A stretch of DNA of 64,000 bases from an uncultured Clostridia bacterium (GCA_946403085.1 CAMIYM010000001.1:62001-126000); one strand, 5' to 3'; numbered from the stretch's first letter, positions 19,822 through 30,783 are shown. Numbers and translations: made by a program. The notes: a model not told the origin generated them from the letters alone.

Positions 19822-20694
19822 TTACTGTCCGTAAAGGATCTTGGCATATTCTGAATTCTTGTCGAGGATGATGACAGCCTTTGCTTTTGCAAGAGCTTCC
19901 ATGGAATCCAATCCTCTCAGGTAGTTGTAGAATGCTGCCTTATCAGGATCGTTATATGCGGCAGAAAGGATCTTCATGTATTCTGCTTCGCCCTGAGCTC
20001 TGATAACGGCTGCTTTTGCGTTAGCATCAGCTATGTTGATCGAGACCTGCTTATCGGTATCGTTCTTTACCTTCTGAGCTTCGGCATTACCCTGTGCTGT
20101 ATAGCCTGCAGCGATGTTCTCTCTTTCAGAGATCATTCTGCTGTAGACAGCTGCCTTGTTGTCGTCAGGAAGGTCAAGAGCTTTTATCTCGGCGAGCTCA
20201 ATCGTGATGCCGTACTGGTCAATGTCAGTATTGGATGTGGTTGTGATCGCATTTGTGAGAGTATTTCCTCTTGCTGCGATGATCTGATCCTGAGTCATTG
20301 AAGAGATTGTGTTCTTGGTAGCGTTATATACTGCTGCTCCAATTCTTTCTTCAGCTCTGTTCTGAAGACCGCCCAATGTCTGATAGTACTTGACCGGATC
20401 TGTAACTCTCCAGATAACGTAGTTGTCTGCGATCATGGACTTCTTATCAGAAGTGATTACGTCTGATGCAGGAATATCATAGAGCATTTTACCTGTGTAG
20501 ATAGATACTGTATCTTCGATAAAAGGTGCATGGGCATGTAAACCTGTGTCAGTAACTGTTGCCTGTGCTTTACCGAGTCTTACTACGATAACCGCTTCAT
20601 TGGGGTGAACAGTGAATACTGCGGCACCGAGTACGATAATGCCGGCGATCAATACAGCAAGGATAAGAAATGATGTGATAAGTTTCTTTCTCAT
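19822..20694 (-). CDS. hflC: HflC-like SPFH/prohibitin membrane protease modulator
   Basis: N-terminal TM, VHPNEAVIVVRLGK, SPFH domain, GEAEYMKILSAAYNDPDKAAFYNYLRGLD. Confidence 0.88.
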   Translation of the reverse strand: MRKKLITSFLILAVLIAGIIVLGAAVFTVHPNEAVIVVRLGKAQATVTDTGLHAHAPFIEDTVSIYTGKMLYDIPASDVITSDKKSMIADNYVIWRVTDPVKYYQTLGGLQNRAEERIGAAVYNATKNTISSMTQDQIIAARGNTLTNAITTTSNTDIDQYGITIELAEIKALDLPDDNKAAVYSRMISERENIAAGYTAQGNAEAQKVKNDTDKQVSINIADANAKAAVIRAQGEAEYMKILSAAYNDPDKAAFYNYLRGLDSMEALAKAKAVIILDKNSEYAKILYGQ

Positions 20695-21704
20695 TATTTG
20701 TTACCTCCGTTCTTGTCTGTATTTGCAGTTGTTGTCTCTCCGGGATTTGTGTTTACGTTTGCAAACGAATCAAGAGGGTAAACAGTTGAAGTCTTTCCGT
20801 CTGTGATGATTATCTTGCAGTTGGGGAATACGGATTCAATTCTCTCGTAGAAGAGTCTTCTCTTGGTAACGTAAGGGAACTGCTTATATTCCTCATAGAT
20901 CTTATTGAATCTTTCGACCTGACCGTTTGCTTCTGCGATTCTTGCAGCCTTGTCAGCTTCAGCAGCCTGAATGATAGAGTCTGCCTTTGCCTGTGAATTA
21001 GGAAGCTCGTTGTTCTTGTACTCCAACGCCTTGTTCATTGCTGTATCTGCGCCCTGCTTTGCATTTTCGACGGACTTGAATGCAGCGATGATCTCCGGCG
21101 TAGGCGGTTCTGAATCCTGGATGGTGATGTTGACTACGGTAAGACCGATGTCAGTCTCCTTGAGCTCATTTAAGATTGCTGCCTTAACATCTGCCTGGAT
21201 TTGGCCCTTGGCTGTTGTCATTGCCTCGTCAACCGTATAGTTGGAGACGATGGTTCTGATATTAGCCATTGTGATGTTCGAAAGAGTCATTTCCGGGTTC
21301 CTTGATGCGTAAACATAAGCAACCGGATCAGAGACTCTGTATTCGAGATAGAAGTCAATGTTCAGGAGGTTGAAGTCAGATGTGATCATGATGCCGTTAT
21401 CGGTATCAACGATGTTCTGACCGTCAGCAGAGACCGTATAACCGATTCCTGTACCATGAGTTGTCATGTCGACTTTTCTTACTGACTGCCAGGGTGCCTT
21501 GAAATAGAATCCTGCAGTATCCACCTTAACGATGGAGCCGAACTGAGTGACTATTGCGTTGTGCTGTTCGTCAACTGAATAGAAGCATCTGAAGACGCAG
21601 ATGACAACGAACAAAGCTATGACTGATGCCAGTACAATGTTCTTGAATCTGTTGATCTTCTTCAAGGTGGCTTCATCAGGTACTACTTTAACTGTGTTTG
21701 CCAT
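20694..21704 (-). CDS. hflK: HflK-like SPFH/prohibitin protein
   Basis: VDEQHNAIVTQFGSIVKVDTAGFYFKAPWQ...; paired with hflC. Confidence 0.87.
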   Translation of the reverse strand: MANTVKVVPDEATLKKINRFKNIVLASVIALFVVICVFRCFYSVDEQHNAIVTQFGSIVKVDTAGFYFKAPWQSVRKVDMTTHGTGIGYTVSADGQNIVDTDNGIMITSDFNLLNIDFYLEYRVSDPVAYVYASRNPEMTLSNITMANIRTIVSNYTVDEAMTTAKGQIQADVKAAILNELKETDIGLTVVNITIQDSEPPTPEIIAAFKSVENAKQGADTAMNKALEYKNNELPNSQAKADSIIQAAEADKAARIAEANGQVERFNKIYEEYKQFPYVTKRRLFYERIESVFPNCKIIITDGKTSTVYPLDSFANVNTNPGETTTANTDKNGGNK

Positions 21705-21846
21705 ATTGGTTTTTCCTTTCCTTATTAATCCGGAAAAGATTATACCCTAATGGCATATCCTGATAAATTCACATTTTATATATATCGGAACACTTGGATA
21801 TCATTTCCATATTTTGAAAGTGCTCATTTTTGCAAAGTAATATATA

Positions 21847-23580
21847 ATGAAAATCGGTTTGATGGTTAGTGACAGCATGCTTGGAAAAATTAATCTTAAT
21901 TCAAAAACAGCACATATCATTGCGGTTGCATTTTTAATTGTGACTGCACTTTTTGAAGTGCTCGCATACAGGTTCGGAAATGCATTTTCCATCGTGGCTT
22001 CAAGGATCTGGCTTGCAGAAGGATTATTGTTATTTGCAGCATTGATCTGGCTTTCTGTGTTGACTCTGATAGAAGATATTAAGAGTAAAAAGATAGCTCT
22101 CATAATCTGCACTGCGCTTTTACTGGCATTTCTTGCCGGATGCATTGGAAACATTTATATATCTGATATCAATCCAGACTCATGTACGCAAATCGCTGAC
22201 GGATTAAATTCATTCAAACAACTTGATTGGAATTATACCGGGAAAGGTTTCCTCGGATATCAGAACAGGCAATATCTTATTGCTGCCATACCTTCATTGA
22301 TCTTCGGGAGAAATGTATTCTCACTTCATCTGGGATTTGGAGCCCCGTTTTTAGCAGGAGTTCTTTTACTTATCTTTGAATTGAGAAAATGGTGCACAGA
22401 ACACTTTAAGATCAACGAACTCTTTGCAATCCTTCCTGCTGGTTCGCTTCTTGTATTCCCGTTTATTGCCGAGTATTACAGGAACTTCGAGCAGGCATTT
22501 ACGCCGGTAGCTTTGACTTTGATTGCTGTAAGCCTTTATATGAGACTAATCAGAAAGCCTGATGTGGTAACTGTAATTGCACTTTCCTGGATAGGCGCAT
22601 TCCTTGCAGATTCATATACACCGGGACTTGCGACATGGGCACTTGTCATCTGCTTTGTGATAATGAATATGATTCCTTACTGGAAAAAGGTCGTCCCAGT
22701 TAATATCGAGAACAAGGCATATTTTCTGGTCCTACAGATTTCTTCTGTAGTGAATATGGCCGTCTTTTTTGTGGCATCAGTTGTTTTCGGAAGAGGAGAC
22801 AGACTTACTTCGGTAGGAGACAATGTGACAATTAAAGTTGTTTTGAAAGAATCCATAGAAGAATTCATCAACGACAGAAACGTCAGATTCTTGGGCTTCT
22901 TTGCAGGCGCGTTTATCCTGTATCTGTTTTTCTCTTTCCTGGGTCAGCTTAAGCTTTATGACTTTGTCCTCTCCGGATGGATGTTAGGCGTAGTATTCAT
23001 TTCCACTTATCTGAAAGGCTTTACTGATTACGGCAAAGAACATCTTGCGCAGAGGTTCATGATCATTATCCCTGTATTTATAGTTGCGTGTTTTCTTGTG
23101 ATAATGCGTATCGTTTCCAAAAATAAGATCGAAGTCAAAAAGAGCACGTTAGCCATATTGTTTGTATTCTCGCTTTTGTGTGGAGCATATAATCTTAGTC
23201 AGCAGCACTATTCTTTCAAGTATTTCGGAAGTGTTGTTCCGATGAAGTATTTGCTGCCTGAGATAGGAAAGACGCTGAAAGCAAACGGCAAATCCTGTGA
23301 GGATAGTTTCAATATTATCGTTTACACTGACAGTGGTCTTAAGACTAATATGCATGATTATGCCAAGTACTTTTATCCGAATGCCACCTGCAATTCTTTT
23401 TTGATAGAAGATAATGTTCCGGTACCGGTTCCCGATAATCAAGATATTACTCTGATCGTTTCTGAAAAAGAGTTCCCCGAAGGTGTACTTAAAGATACGG
23501 ATACATTTGAGCCTATCTCGAAAAAGGACCCAATATACGATTTAGACATTACCTGGTATCTGATTACCAGATATTCTTGA
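21847..23580 (+). CDS. Multi-pass membrane protein of unknown function (glycosyltransferase-C-like topology)
   Basis: 577 aa with many TM segments and a long extracytoplasmic C-terminus. Confidence 0.65.
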   Translation: MKIGLMVSDSMLGKINLNSKTAHIIAVAFLIVTALFEVLAYRFGNAFSIVASRIWLAEGLLLFAALIWLSVLTLIEDIKSKKIALIICTALLLAFLAGCIGNIYISDINPDSCTQIADGLNSFKQLDWNYTGKGFLGYQNRQYLIAAIPSLIFGRNVFSLHLGFGAPFLAGVLLLIFELRKWCTEHFKINELFAILPAGSLLVFPFIAEYYRNFEQAFTPVALTLIAVSLYMRLIRKPDVVTVIALSWIGAFLADSYTPGLATWALVICFVIMNMIPYWKKVVPVNIENKAYFLVLQISSVVNMAVFFVASVVFGRGDRLTSVGDNVTIKVVLKESIEEFINDRNVRFLGFFAGAFILYLFFSFLGQLKLYDFVLSGWMLGVVFISTYLKGFTDYGKEHLAQRFMIIIPVFIVACFLVIMRIVSKNKIEVKKSTLAILFVFSLLCGAYNLSQQHYSFKYFGSVVPMKYLLPEIGKTLKANGKSCEDSFNIIVYTDSGLKTNMHDYAKYFYPNATCNSFLIEDNVPVPVPDNQDITLIVSEKEFPEGVLKDTDTFEPISKKDPIYDLDITWYLITRYS

Positions 23581-23679
23581 ATGCCTTTATCCCAAAGTGA
23601 CTAAATTGTCACTTTCAAATTCATTTTTTACGTTCTCCCGTTTGTTACTATTTGCGTATCACTGATTTGGAGGACAAAT

Positions 23680-24384
23680 ATGGAATTATTGAGATGCGAG
23701 AATATAGGCAAGGTATACGGCACAGGGGAAGGTAAGACCGTTGCTTTGAATGATGTATCTTTTACAGTCGAAAAGGGTGAATTCGTATCTATCGTTGGTG
23801 CATCAGGATCAGGCAAATCAACATTGCTTCACATCATTGGCGGAGTTGATAAGCCGACTTCAGGAAAAGTATTTATCAACGGAACAGACATACACTCACA
23901 GAGCGAAGATAAGCTTGCGATCTTCAGAAGAAGACACATAGGTCTTGTCTATCAGTTCTATAATCTCCTGCCGGAACTTAATGTTGATGAGAATATCGTT
24001 CTGCCTCATATGCTCGACGGAAGAAAACCGGACAAGGAAAGACTTGATCAGATCGTCGAGTACTTGGGATTATCTGACAGAAGAACCCATCTTCCGAATG
24101 AGCTTTCAGGCGGACAGCAGCAGAGGGCATCGATCGGAAGAGCGCTCTTTTCGAAGCCGGAACTCCTTCTTGCAGATGAGCCTACAGGAAATCTCGACAG
24201 GAAAAACAGCGCAGAGATCGTAGAGCTCTTAAAAGAATCAAACAGGAAATTCGGACAGACATTGATCCTTATCACACACGATGAGAACATCGCACTTCAG
24301 GCAGACAGGATCATCTATATGGAAGACGGAAACATCATTAAAGATGACCGCATCAGAGTTACAGATCTTCAGGGCCGCGAATAA
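23680..24384 (+). CDS. ABC transporter ATP-binding protein (MacB/LolD/BceA-like)
   Basis: Walker A GASGSGKST, signature LSGGQQQRASIGRAL, Walker B LLLADEPTGNLD. Confidence 0.93.
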   Translation: MELLRCENIGKVYGTGEGKTVALNDVSFTVEKGEFVSIVGASGSGKSTLLHIIGGVDKPTSGKVFINGTDIHSQSEDKLAIFRRRHIGLVYQFYNLLPELNVDENIVLPHMLDGRKPDKERLDQIVEYLGLSDRRTHLPNELSGGQQQRASIGRALFSKPELLLADEPTGNLDRKNSAEIVELLKESNRKFGQTLILITHDENIALQADRIIYMEDGNIIKDDRIRVTDLQGRE

Positions 24385-24417
24385 AAGGATATTAGGAAAA
24401 ACTTAGGGGAAATTATA

Positions 24418-27285
24418 ATGAGAAACACGAAGATAGTTCATCAGGTGACTTTAAAGCACATGAAGATGAATATGAAGCGAACCGTGATATCTGTCATCGG
24501 AATCGCTTTGATGGTAATGCTGCTTACGACAGTCCTTGTAGGTAAGGATACGGCATGCCAGTATTTTATAGATCTGAGTTCTGCACAGAACGGTGCGTAT
24601 CACTTTGCAGTCTATGACATTGATAAAGAAAAGCTTTCACAGATCAAGGAGCTGGACGCGGTCGAACAGGTTGGTGTTACTGAAGACCTGAAGTATTCAT
24701 GGTTTGAAAAGACCGGAAAATCAGATAAGCCGTTCCTCAACATCAGAAGATATTCCGCTGATGCGATGAAGTGGATGAACATGAAGGCAGTTGAAGGAAG
24801 ACTTCCCGAGAATGCGAATGAGATCGTTATAAGCAAATCTGCAATTGATGAGGGTTCGACGATAAAGGTCGGCGACACTATAGAAGCTGAGACTTTCAAA
24901 AGGTTCATGACGAACAACAACCCGAATGGTGCCACTGTCTTTGCCTCTCCGCGCTTTGAGATCCCTGCAGGGGAGAAAGTGGAAGTGCCATATAACATGT
25001 TCTATTTTGTACCGGGCACTGAATTCGGTGACGAGTTCTATGAGACGCACGATGAGATCCACGAGAATACCGGATTTAAGCAGAGCTACACAGTAGTAGG
25101 CATTATCGAGCGGCCTGTCTTTGAGAAGCCCGGATGCGCATGGTATGCTGCGGTTTCTCTGGTTGATGAGTCAATAATCTATGGGGAGACTTTCAACGCT
25201 CTTTTGATGACAGATCCGAAAAAGGTAAACAGTTCTCTCCATACGCAGTTGATGGATATCGCCGGCGATAAAAATTACGATTCTAACGGCGGCGTTCTTA
25301 TCTTCTCCGGAAGTTCCGATGAGAATTCTCTGAACTTCATCGTTACAGCTGCTCAGACGTTCTTTGTTATCCTTATCGCACTGATCTCCATAATGCTTAT
25401 CTACAATGTTTTCGCGCTTTCATATGATGAGAGGGTGAAGTATCTGGGCATGCTTTCATCTGTTGGTGCAACAGGAAGGCAGAAAAGAAGCTCCGTATAT
25501 TATGAAGCAATGGTATTGCTTGTTCCCGCGCTTCCTTCCGGTATCCTTTTGGGACTTGGCCTTACCAAGCTCGCTTCCAAGGTGGCAGCTCCCATTGCAC
25601 AGAAATTGTTTTTCTTTGAGATGATGGGAAAACTCGATATAGAACCTGTACTGAAAGTATCACCTGCAGTTATTGCAGCAATCACCGTGCTGAGTATTGC
25701 AACGGTCTTTGTTTCCGCGCTGATCCCCGCACATAAGATCAGCAAGATCGGACCTGTCGAAAGTATCAGAGGCAATAAGAAGAGCTCGAAAAAGCACAGC
25801 AGGAATTCTGATCCGGATAAGCTCATTATGAAGTCTTCAGAAGGAATGCTCGCATCGAGGTTCCTCAAGAACGACAAGAGCAAGTCTCTTGGAATCATCA
25901 GAGCTGTTACGATCTTTATTCTCGTTACCACTGTTGTTTATTTTGCAGCATCGCTTCTTGTTCAAATGGTGGGTTACAAACTGGACGACAGCGGAGTCGG
26001 TTTTGCATATTACAATGACAGAGATTATGCTCTGGTGCATATCTATGACGGTCCAGGCAGGTATGATCCTTCAGAACTCATCGAAAAAGTTAAGACGATG
26101 GATGGTGTTAAGAATTATGAAGTATGCAAAGTAAGCAATGCTATATTTAGTGTCCCTAATGAAGAATTAAGTGATGAATACCATGATGCCTTCTACAAGA
26201 TAACAAGTCTGTACTATCCTGCAGGACAGTACAGCAGAGAAAAATACGAAGAATCAATCAGTCTCAGTCAATGGCCATACGAGCACATTAGGATATTTGC
26301 TTTTGACAATGAGTCTTTTGGCAAGCTCGCCAAAGAACTCAATGCGGCAGATTACGGAACAGCCGATATGCCCTGTATCCTGATCAACGACACATCGATC
26401 TCCACTGATCAATATGGAATTTATGGGCGTAAGGCAAGAGATTACATGTATCTCCAGATCGATAATCCTTTCAAGCCTGCAGAAGGGGAGACCATACATG
26501 TAAAAACTGATGGTTATACCAGAAAAGAAGCACTTGAAAAGGGACTTGATCTTGATGAGATGGCTTTCCCTGAAATCGAATTAGATGAATCTTTAGGATT
26601 AAAAGTAATCAGCAAAGCCAAATTCGATCAGATCGAAAAATACATTAAGGGCAGCAACAGTTCGGATCTTTGCATGATCGTTCCGATGAGCGTTGCTGAC
26701 TATCTGGATAAGGTCACCGTCAACAAGATGGATACAGAGGTATTCTTCGACTGTGACAACAGCGATACTGTGGAATGGCTTTCAAATACAGCTGAAGATC
26801 TTTTTAGCCAGGGAGAATACGTTCACTTTGTTCCGACCACTAATTCGGCAGCAGGATATAAGCAGATAATCGGATACCTTATCAGGATCGTACTCATCAT
26901 CTTCACGGCAGTTGCATCGGCCATCTGTCTGCTCAATGTATACAGCTCGATCTCAGCGCTGATGGTATCCAGAAGAAAGAATATTGCAGTATTGAAGTCT
27001 ATCGGATCCACATTCAGACAGCTGGTCAGAACGGGACTTCGCGAGAGCCTCGGCATGCTGTTAAGATCGATCCTCATTGCTGCACCATTGATAGCACTCA
27101 TATGCTGGTGGCTCGCAAAGACATTCGTAAGCAGATTCGGCTACTTCACAGTAAGTTTCCCATGGGCATATGCGTTCATAATGATCCTGGCAATTACCGT
27201 TTCAGTGTTTGCAATGACCGTAATATGCTTAAGACGCGAGAATAAGATTGATATAATAGATGAGATCAAACGTGAAAGTGTCTGA
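24418..27285 (+). CDS. ABC transporter permease, FtsX-like (two FtsX domains)
   Basis: 955 aa; TM organisation and paired FtsX-like segments; follows the ATPase gene. Confidence 0.88.
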   Translation: MRNTKIVHQVTLKHMKMNMKRTVISVIGIALMVMLLTTVLVGKDTACQYFIDLSSAQNGAYHFAVYDIDKEKLSQIKELDAVEQVGVTEDLKYSWFEKTGKSDKPFLNIRRYSADAMKWMNMKAVEGRLPENANEIVISKSAIDEGSTIKVGDTIEAETFKRFMTNNNPNGATVFASPRFEIPAGEKVEVPYNMFYFVPGTEFGDEFYETHDEIHENTGFKQSYTVVGIIERPVFEKPGCAWYAAVSLVDESIIYGETFNALLMTDPKKVNSSLHTQLMDIAGDKNYDSNGGVLIFSGSSDENSLNFIVTAAQTFFVILIALISIMLIYNVFALSYDERVKYLGMLSSVGATGRQKRSSVYYEAMVLLVPALPSGILLGLGLTKLASKVAAPIAQKLFFFEMMGKLDIEPVLKVSPAVIAAITVLSIATVFVSALIPAHKISKIGPVESIRGNKKSSKKHSRNSDPDKLIMKSSEGMLASRFLKNDKSKSLGIIRAVTIFILVTTVVYFAASLLVQMVGYKLDDSGVGFAYYNDRDYALVHIYDGPGRYDPSELIEKVKTMDGVKNYEVCKVSNAIFSVPNEELSDEYHDAFYKITSLYYPAGQYSREKYEESISLSQWPYEHIRIFAFDNESFGKLAKELNAADYGTADMPCILINDTSISTDQYGIYGRKARDYMYLQIDNPFKPAEGETIHVKTDGYTRKEALEKGLDLDEMAFPEIELDESLGLKVISKAKFDQIEKYIKGSNSSDLCMIVPMSVADYLDKVTVNKMDTEVFFDCDNSDTVEWLSNTAEDLFSQGEYVHFVPTTNSAAGYKQIIGYLIRIVLIIFTAVASAICLLNVYSSISALMVSRRKNIAVLKSIGSTFRQLVRTGLRESLGMLLRSILIAAPLIALICWWLAKTFVSRFGYFTVSFPWAYAFIMILAITVSVFAMTVICLRRENKIDIIDEIKRESV

Positions 27286-27288
27286 TAC

Positions 27289-27963
27289 ATGGTATTAGTA
27301 GTTGAAGATGACAGTATAATCGCGGAAGGCTTAAAGCTTGCTTTAACAGGCGAGGGTATGGAAGTTACCCTCGCTTCTTCCGTTAGTGAAGCTTTTGCTG
27401 CTTTAGACAGTGATGAGCTTGGAAAGAAGATAGATTTCTGCCTTCTCGACATGACTCTTCCTGACGGCAACGGAATGGATATCTGCACAAGGGTCCGTGA
27501 GACTTCCGAGATGCCTATCATATTCCTGACCGCGATGGACGATGAGATCCATACGGTGCTGGCTTTCGACAAGGGTGCGGACGATTATATCTCGAAGCCT
27601 TTCCATATCAAGGAACTGATCGCGCGCATGAAGCGTCTCATGAAGCGTGCGAAGACTTCCGTTAATACGACATGTGCAATAGGTGATAACACCGTTGATA
27701 TCACGAATGCGAAAATGTACCGCGCCGGTGAGGAAGTCACTCTTACTGCGATGGAATACAAGCTTTTGCTCGTCTTCATTAATCACGCCGGTGAGATACT
27801 TGACCGTGACCGGATATTGAACATCCTCTGGGATGATGTCGGAAGCTTTGTAAATGACAATACCCTGACTGTCTATATTAAGCGCCTTAGGAGTAAGCTC
27901 AATGACGAGGAAGGCAAGTATATCGAGACATTAAGAGGACAGGGGTACAGGCTTAATCTATGA
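27289..27963 (+). CDS. OmpR-family response regulator
   Basis: MVLVVEDDSIIAEGL receiver, CLLDMTLPDGNG, FLTAMDDE, winged-helix C-terminus ending RGQGYRLNL. Confidence 0.93.
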   Translation: MVLVVEDDSIIAEGLKLALTGEGMEVTLASSVSEAFAALDSDELGKKIDFCLLDMTLPDGNGMDICTRVRETSEMPIIFLTAMDDEIHTVLAFDKGADDYISKPFHIKELIARMKRLMKRAKTSVNTTCAIGDNTVDITNAKMYRAGEEVTLTAMEYKLLLVFINHAGEILDRDRILNILWDDVGSFVNDNTLTVYIKRLRSKLNDEEGKYIETLRGQGYRLNL

Positions 27964-28889
27964 ACCCCTATCTGATCCTCTCAATCGTGCTTCTGGTGAT
28001 CGTGGCTGCTCTTGTGGTCTATATTGTTGCCGATAAGATAAAGCGCAGAAAAGATCTTGATGAACTCATCGATTTCCTTACCAAAGTTCAGGACAGGGAT
28101 TCATTCCCTGATCTCGGACTGGAGGCGGAAGGAAAGATGCTCATTCTCCGTTCTGAGATATATAAGCTTGCCTCAACTCTTCAGGAACAGTATTCCGGTG
28201 AGGTCAGGAAGAATGCTTATATGGCAGACATGCTCTCGAATATATCGCATCAGATAAAGACTCCGCTTACAGCGATCAACCTCATGACCGATGCTCTGAA
28301 GAATGGAAGCCTTGATGAGGCTTCGCGCCGCCGCTGCATAGCAAATATCGAATCACAGACTGACCATATTACCTGGCTTGTCAGGACGCTTCTCGCCCTG
28401 GCAGAGATCGATGCAGGTGTTCTTGTCCTTAAGAAGGAGGATGTTCCTGTTAAGGATATCGTCGACGGAATAGTATCAGGCATTGCCATAGAAGCTGACA
28501 TCAGGGATGTGGAGATTAAGACTGATGTTCCTTTTGATAATGTCATCTCCTGCGACAGGCGCTGGATGTCCGAAGCTTTCTCGAACATCATAAAGAATTC
28601 ACTGCAGCACACTGAACCCGGCGGATTCATCAGCATATCTTCCGAAGAGACGAATCTTTCAGTTAATATCCATATCGAAGATAACGGCTGCGGCATCTCG
28701 AAAAATGACCTGCCTCATATTTTCGAGCGATTCTATCATGGCGGAAAGTCGGACCCTAACAGCAACGGCATAGGATTGTCACTTGCCAAGCAGATCATCA
28801 ACTCACAGAACGGAACGGTCTCTTGTGAGAGCGAAGAAGGCAAGGGAACTGTTTTCGAGATAAAAATATATAAGTCTGCAACTGTCTGA
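27960..28889 (+). CDS. Sensor histidine kinase
   Basis: LSNISHQIKTPLTAINL H-box; NIIKNSLQH N-box; GIGLSLAKQII; overlaps the response regulator stop. Confidence 0.93.
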   Translation: MNPYLILSIVLLVIVAALVVYIVADKIKRRKDLDELIDFLTKVQDRDSFPDLGLEAEGKMLILRSEIYKLASTLQEQYSGEVRKNAYMADMLSNISHQIKTPLTAINLMTDALKNGSLDEASRRRCIANIESQTDHITWLVRTLLALAEIDAGVLVLKKEDVPVKDIVDGIVSGIAIEADIRDVEIKTDVPFDNVISCDRRWMSEAFSNIIKNSLQHTEPGGFISISSEETNLSVNIHIEDNGCGISKNDLPHIFERFYHGGKSDPNSNGIGLSLAKQIINSQNGTVSCESEEGKGTVFEIKIYKSATV

Positions 28890-28945
28890 AAAACCTAGTA
28901 TAATATGTCGCGGTATAAGTATTAGTTATAACGCGGAGAATATTG

Positions 28946-29878
28946 ATGATCTATAACAACATCCTTGAGGCAATTGGAAATACGCCTCTTATCAAGCTGA
29001 ATCACATAGTACCCGAAGGCGCGGCAGACATTTTCGTTAAAAACGAAGGTTTGGACGTCGGAGGTTCCATTAAGACCCGTACGGCACTCAACATGATCGA
29101 ACGCGCCGAGAAAGAGGGCAAGCTCAATAAAGATTCCATAATCGTCGAGCCGACAAGCGGCAACCAGGGAATAGGCCTCGCGCTTATCGGTGCGGTTAAG
29201 GGATATAAGACGATAATCGTTATGCCTGACTCTGTAAGCCATGAGCGCTCCATGCTCGTAAAGCACTATGGTGCGGAAGTTGTTCTCATTCACGACGACG
29301 GCGACATCGGCAAGGCAATCGATGAGTGCAGGATCAAGGCAGAAGAGATCGCGGCATCAGATCCGCATGTATTCATCCCGCAGCAGTTCGAGAATCCGGC
29401 AAATACTGAAGCACAGTATGCATATACAGCAAGGGAGATCCTTGATGCTATGGAAGGCCGTGTTATTGACGGTTTCTGCTCCGGCATCGGTACGGGCGGC
29501 ACTATCACAGGCATCGGCCACGCATTGAAAGAAGCTAATCCTGCTACGGTCGTCTGGGCAGCTGAGCCAGAGAATGCAGCAATCCTGTCCGGCGGTTCTA
29601 TCGGCACACATGTTCAGATGGGAATTGGCGACGGCCTGATCCCCGGTATTCTTGATACCAAGGTTTACGACGATATCTGCATCATTACAGACGAAGAAGC
29701 CATCAACACATCACGTGAACTGACACGCAAGGAAGGTATGATGTGCGGCATCTCATCCGGCACGAATGTTGCCTGCGCGATCAAGCTCGCCAAGAAGCTC
29801 GGTCCCGGAAAGACTGTTGTTACAGTGCTTCCGGATACTGCAGAGAGATACTTTTCGACGCCGCTGTTTGAAGAGTGA
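28946..29878 (+). CDS. cysK: Cysteine synthase-like PLP-dependent enzyme
   Basis: EAIGNTPLIKL, PLP lysine in GGSIKTR, PTSGNQGIGLA, GIGTGGTITGIG; ATG 28946. Confidence 0.83.
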   Translation: MIYNNILEAIGNTPLIKLNHIVPEGAADIFVKNEGLDVGGSIKTRTALNMIERAEKEGKLNKDSIIVEPTSGNQGIGLALIGAVKGYKTIIVMPDSVSHERSMLVKHYGAEVVLIHDDGDIGKAIDECRIKAEEIAASDPHVFIPQQFENPANTEAQYAYTAREILDAMEGRVIDGFCSGIGTGGTITGIGHALKEANPATVVWAAEPENAAILSGGSIGTHVQMGIGDGLIPGILDTKVYDDICIITDEEAINTSRELTRKEGMMCGISSGTNVACAIKLAKKLGPGKTVVTVLPDTAERYFSTPLFEE

Positions 29879-29908
29879 TGATCAATTAAATAAATTAAAT
29901 CCGGCTGC

Positions 29909-30020
29909 TATTCAGGCTGTTTTTCAGGCTAACACTGAAGAACAGCCTGAATTTTTATTGTTTACCGGTGGCCGTTCAGGGTGGAATTCAGGCTAAGACG
30001 GAGGATCAGCCTGAAAAAAT
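29909..30020. repeat. Intergenic word-repeat island B: TTCAGGCT / AGCCTGAA, forming two terminator-like hairpins
   Basis: TTCAGGCT at 29911, 29923 and 29987; AGCCTGAA at 29944 and 30008; each hairpin followed by a T- or A-run. Confidence 0.8.
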
Positions 30021-30100
30021 GGCGCAGTAGATATATAGGATTTGAAAAATCACTCGAAAAGTGTAAAATTACACTATAGCAATAATGCAGGAGTCAAGGG

Positions 30101-30553
30101 ATGAGACGCGAGGAGTTCATCAAGACAGTAAGCAATAAGCTAAAGCTCATAAGAACTGAGTACGGAATAACTCAGGAGGTTATGAGCGAGATGCTTGGCA
30201 TCTCTAAGAAGACTCTCGTGGAGACTGAAAAGGGAAGGCGCGAACTGTCCTGGACAGAGGTTATCGCCGTGGCTACGGTTTTCGAGAAGAGCGAAGTGCT
30301 TCAGGGGATAACCGGCGGGGATGCAAGCGATGTGATCCATGCACTGGCTTTTGAAGACCGGAATATAGAGTATCCGCCGACTATGGGCGGTAAAGTATGG
30401 TGGCGGCTGATCGATGAGAAGTACGGCCTTAAGCTTCAGCAAAATTATGTTACAGGTCACTACAGGCTTCTTGATAAGGATGACTGCAGGCTGATCTCTT
30501 CGTTCAGCAGGGACGAAGTTGAAGAATACAGGAATTCTCTTGGGAGGCAGTAA
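30101..30553 (+). CDS. XRE-family HTH transcriptional regulator with an extra C-terminal domain
   Basis: LIRTEYGITQEVMSEMLGISKKTLVETEKGRRELSW; 1-nt overlap with the next ORF. Confidence 0.85.
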   Translation: MRREEFIKTVSNKLKLIRTEYGITQEVMSEMLGISKKTLVETEKGRRELSWTEVIAVATVFEKSEVLQGITGGDASDVIHALAFEDRNIEYPPTMGGKVWWRLIDEKYGLKLQQNYVTGHYRLLDKDDCRLISSFSRDEVEEYRNSLGRQ

Positions 30554-30783
30554 TGGAAGAGTTTCTGCTTTTGGTTGTAACGCTCGTCATGTTTGTAGCA
30601 CCGCCGGTGTTCTTCGTAATCTGCCTGGTCAATTCGATAATACACATACGCAAATATAAAAAAGGCGGGGAGAATAAGACCCGAGCTTTGACGTACGGAA
30701 TTATCTCAGGCGCGGCTTTCTCCTATCTCGTAGCGGAAGCATTGCTTATCATCTGGTTCGCCGAAGGTATCTCACACATGTGA
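30553..30783 (+). CDS. Small membrane protein (76 aa)
   Basis: TAATG overlap with the upstream regulator; two TM segments; similar to the 30820 product. Confidence 0.7.
   Translation: MEEFLLLVVTLVMFVAPPVFFVICLVNSIIHIRKYKKGGENKTRALTYGIISGAAFSYLVAEALLIIWFAEGISHM

Noticed and set aside
23680-28889. ABC exporter plus two-component system as a novel defence system
   Set aside because: This arrangement is a well-known peptide-antibiotic sensing/efflux type (Bce/Vex-like); ordinary motifs throughout.
28946-29878. CysK variant with GNQG instead of GNTG as a new enzyme
   Set aside because: One residue change is insufficient evidence for a new activity; PLP lysine and overall motifs are normal.
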